Source: Desulfarculaceae bacterium (GTDB lineage: Bacteria; Desulfobacterota; Desulfobacteria; Desulfobacterales; Desulfobacteraceae). From it: a stretch of 5,742 bases of DNA. The notes beneath the pieces were generated by a model that saw only the letters and a program-made list of their open reading frames with translations, was not told where the DNA came from and did no database searches. Within the stretch, counting starts at the first letter, position 1. Each line of letters begins with the position of its first letter. Location of the stretch: the NCBI GenBank assembly GCA_021737205.1, contig JAIPEK010000158.1:1-5742 (forward strand), written 5' to 3'. The position numbers and the translations under genes are program-made. Below are positions 5,488 through 5,742 of this stretch, in pieces.

Positions 5488-5742
5488 TTATACCGTAATT
5501 CGTTCAGGAGTCAGGGATCCGTCATGCCCCAGTGCTTCCAACTTATGGAGCTGCTGGAGGCTGTCCACCCCGTGGATGTCATTGAGATGGGCCACGCCGA
5601 TCAGATCGGTACCGGCCGCATCAATGGACAAAGCGGAATGGGAGGCGAATACCCCCACGTCTTTTGAGAATTTCTCCCCGGGAATCGGTGCGCAGTCACA
5701 GACCGTGGATACGTCATGGGCAAAGTTGAGGTAGCTCACCTT
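5488..5742 (-). CDS. C-terminal part of a DUF362 iron-sulfur protein (N-terminus beyond window edge)
   Basis: The frame is open from the right edge to a TAA at 5488, giving the last 84 residues. The pattern SYLNFAHDVSTVCDC, then KDVGVFASHSALSIDAAGTDLIG, then a tail with HGVDSLQQLHKLEALG matches the end of DUF362 proteins, which usually read like YLN..TPxCDC, PDxGILAS.DPVAIDxA..DL and HGxDWxxQLxYAExxGLG. The CxC pair (Cys-Asp-Cys) is typical of this family end. A GTG at 5739 could be read as a start, but the preceding codon is in frame and the conserved block begins there, so the true start is almost certainly off the window. Full-length members are about 350-370 residues, often with ferredoxin-type cysteine motifs; their biochemical role is not established. 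The gene is upstream of xpt on the same strand. Confidence 0.8.
   Translation of the reverse strand, partial: KVSYLNFAHDVSTVCDCAPIPGEKFSKDVGVFASHSALSIDAAGTDLIGVAHLNDIHGVDSLQQLHKLEALGHDGSLTPERITV

Overview
The window looks like a chromosomal segment of a strict anaerobe with mid-range to high GC. A sulfate-reducer-like member of the Desulfobacterota is the best guess. The basis is the gene content (tungsten-type aldehyde oxidoreductase, multi-cluster ferredoxin, ATP-driven corrinoid activator, DUF362 iron-sulfur protein) and the codon style, not any marker gene, so the taxonomy is an inference.

Layout. (1) Positions 1-1821, minus strand: an operon with a polyferredoxin subunit (four [4Fe-4S] motifs) followed after 27 nt by an aldehyde:ferredoxin oxidoreductase (AOR) catalytic subunit that runs off the left edge. 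The pair resembles the AorA-AorB arrangement of multi-subunit AORs. (2) Positions 1822-2204: a divergent control region. It holds a near-consensus sigma70 promoter on each strand, a strongly structured leader RNA for the ferredoxin-AOR operon, a short hairpin leader for the plus-strand operon, and inverted-repeat half-sites between the promoters. (3) Positions 2205-4804, plus strand: a translationally coupled pair. The first gene is a RACo-like [2Fe-2S]/ASKHA ATPase that reductively activates corrinoid proteins. The second is a small protein related to the activation domain of B12-dependent methionine synthase (MetH). (4) Positions 4811-5742, minus strand, convergent with the previous pair: a Bacillus-type xanthine phosphoribosyltransferase (xpt), preceded by the C-terminal end of a DUF362 protein cut by the right edge.

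How the genes could work together. The minus-strand operon would oxidise an unidentified aldehyde (or reduce an acid) at a tungstopterin site and pass very low-potential electrons along a chain of iron-sulfur clusters. The plus-strand operon would use ATP and low-potential electrons to bring an inactive Co(II) corrinoid back to Co(I). The shared divergent control region makes a functional link possible but does not prove it. No corrinoid protein or methyltransferase is present in the window, so the client of the activator is unknown. The xpt gene is a purine-salvage gene with no visible link to the rest.

The items most worth a second look are the structured leader of the ferredoxin-AOR transcript, and the MetH-activation-like protein, which appears to lack the AdoMet-contacting Arg and Tyr and carries an extra C-terminal Cys cluster.
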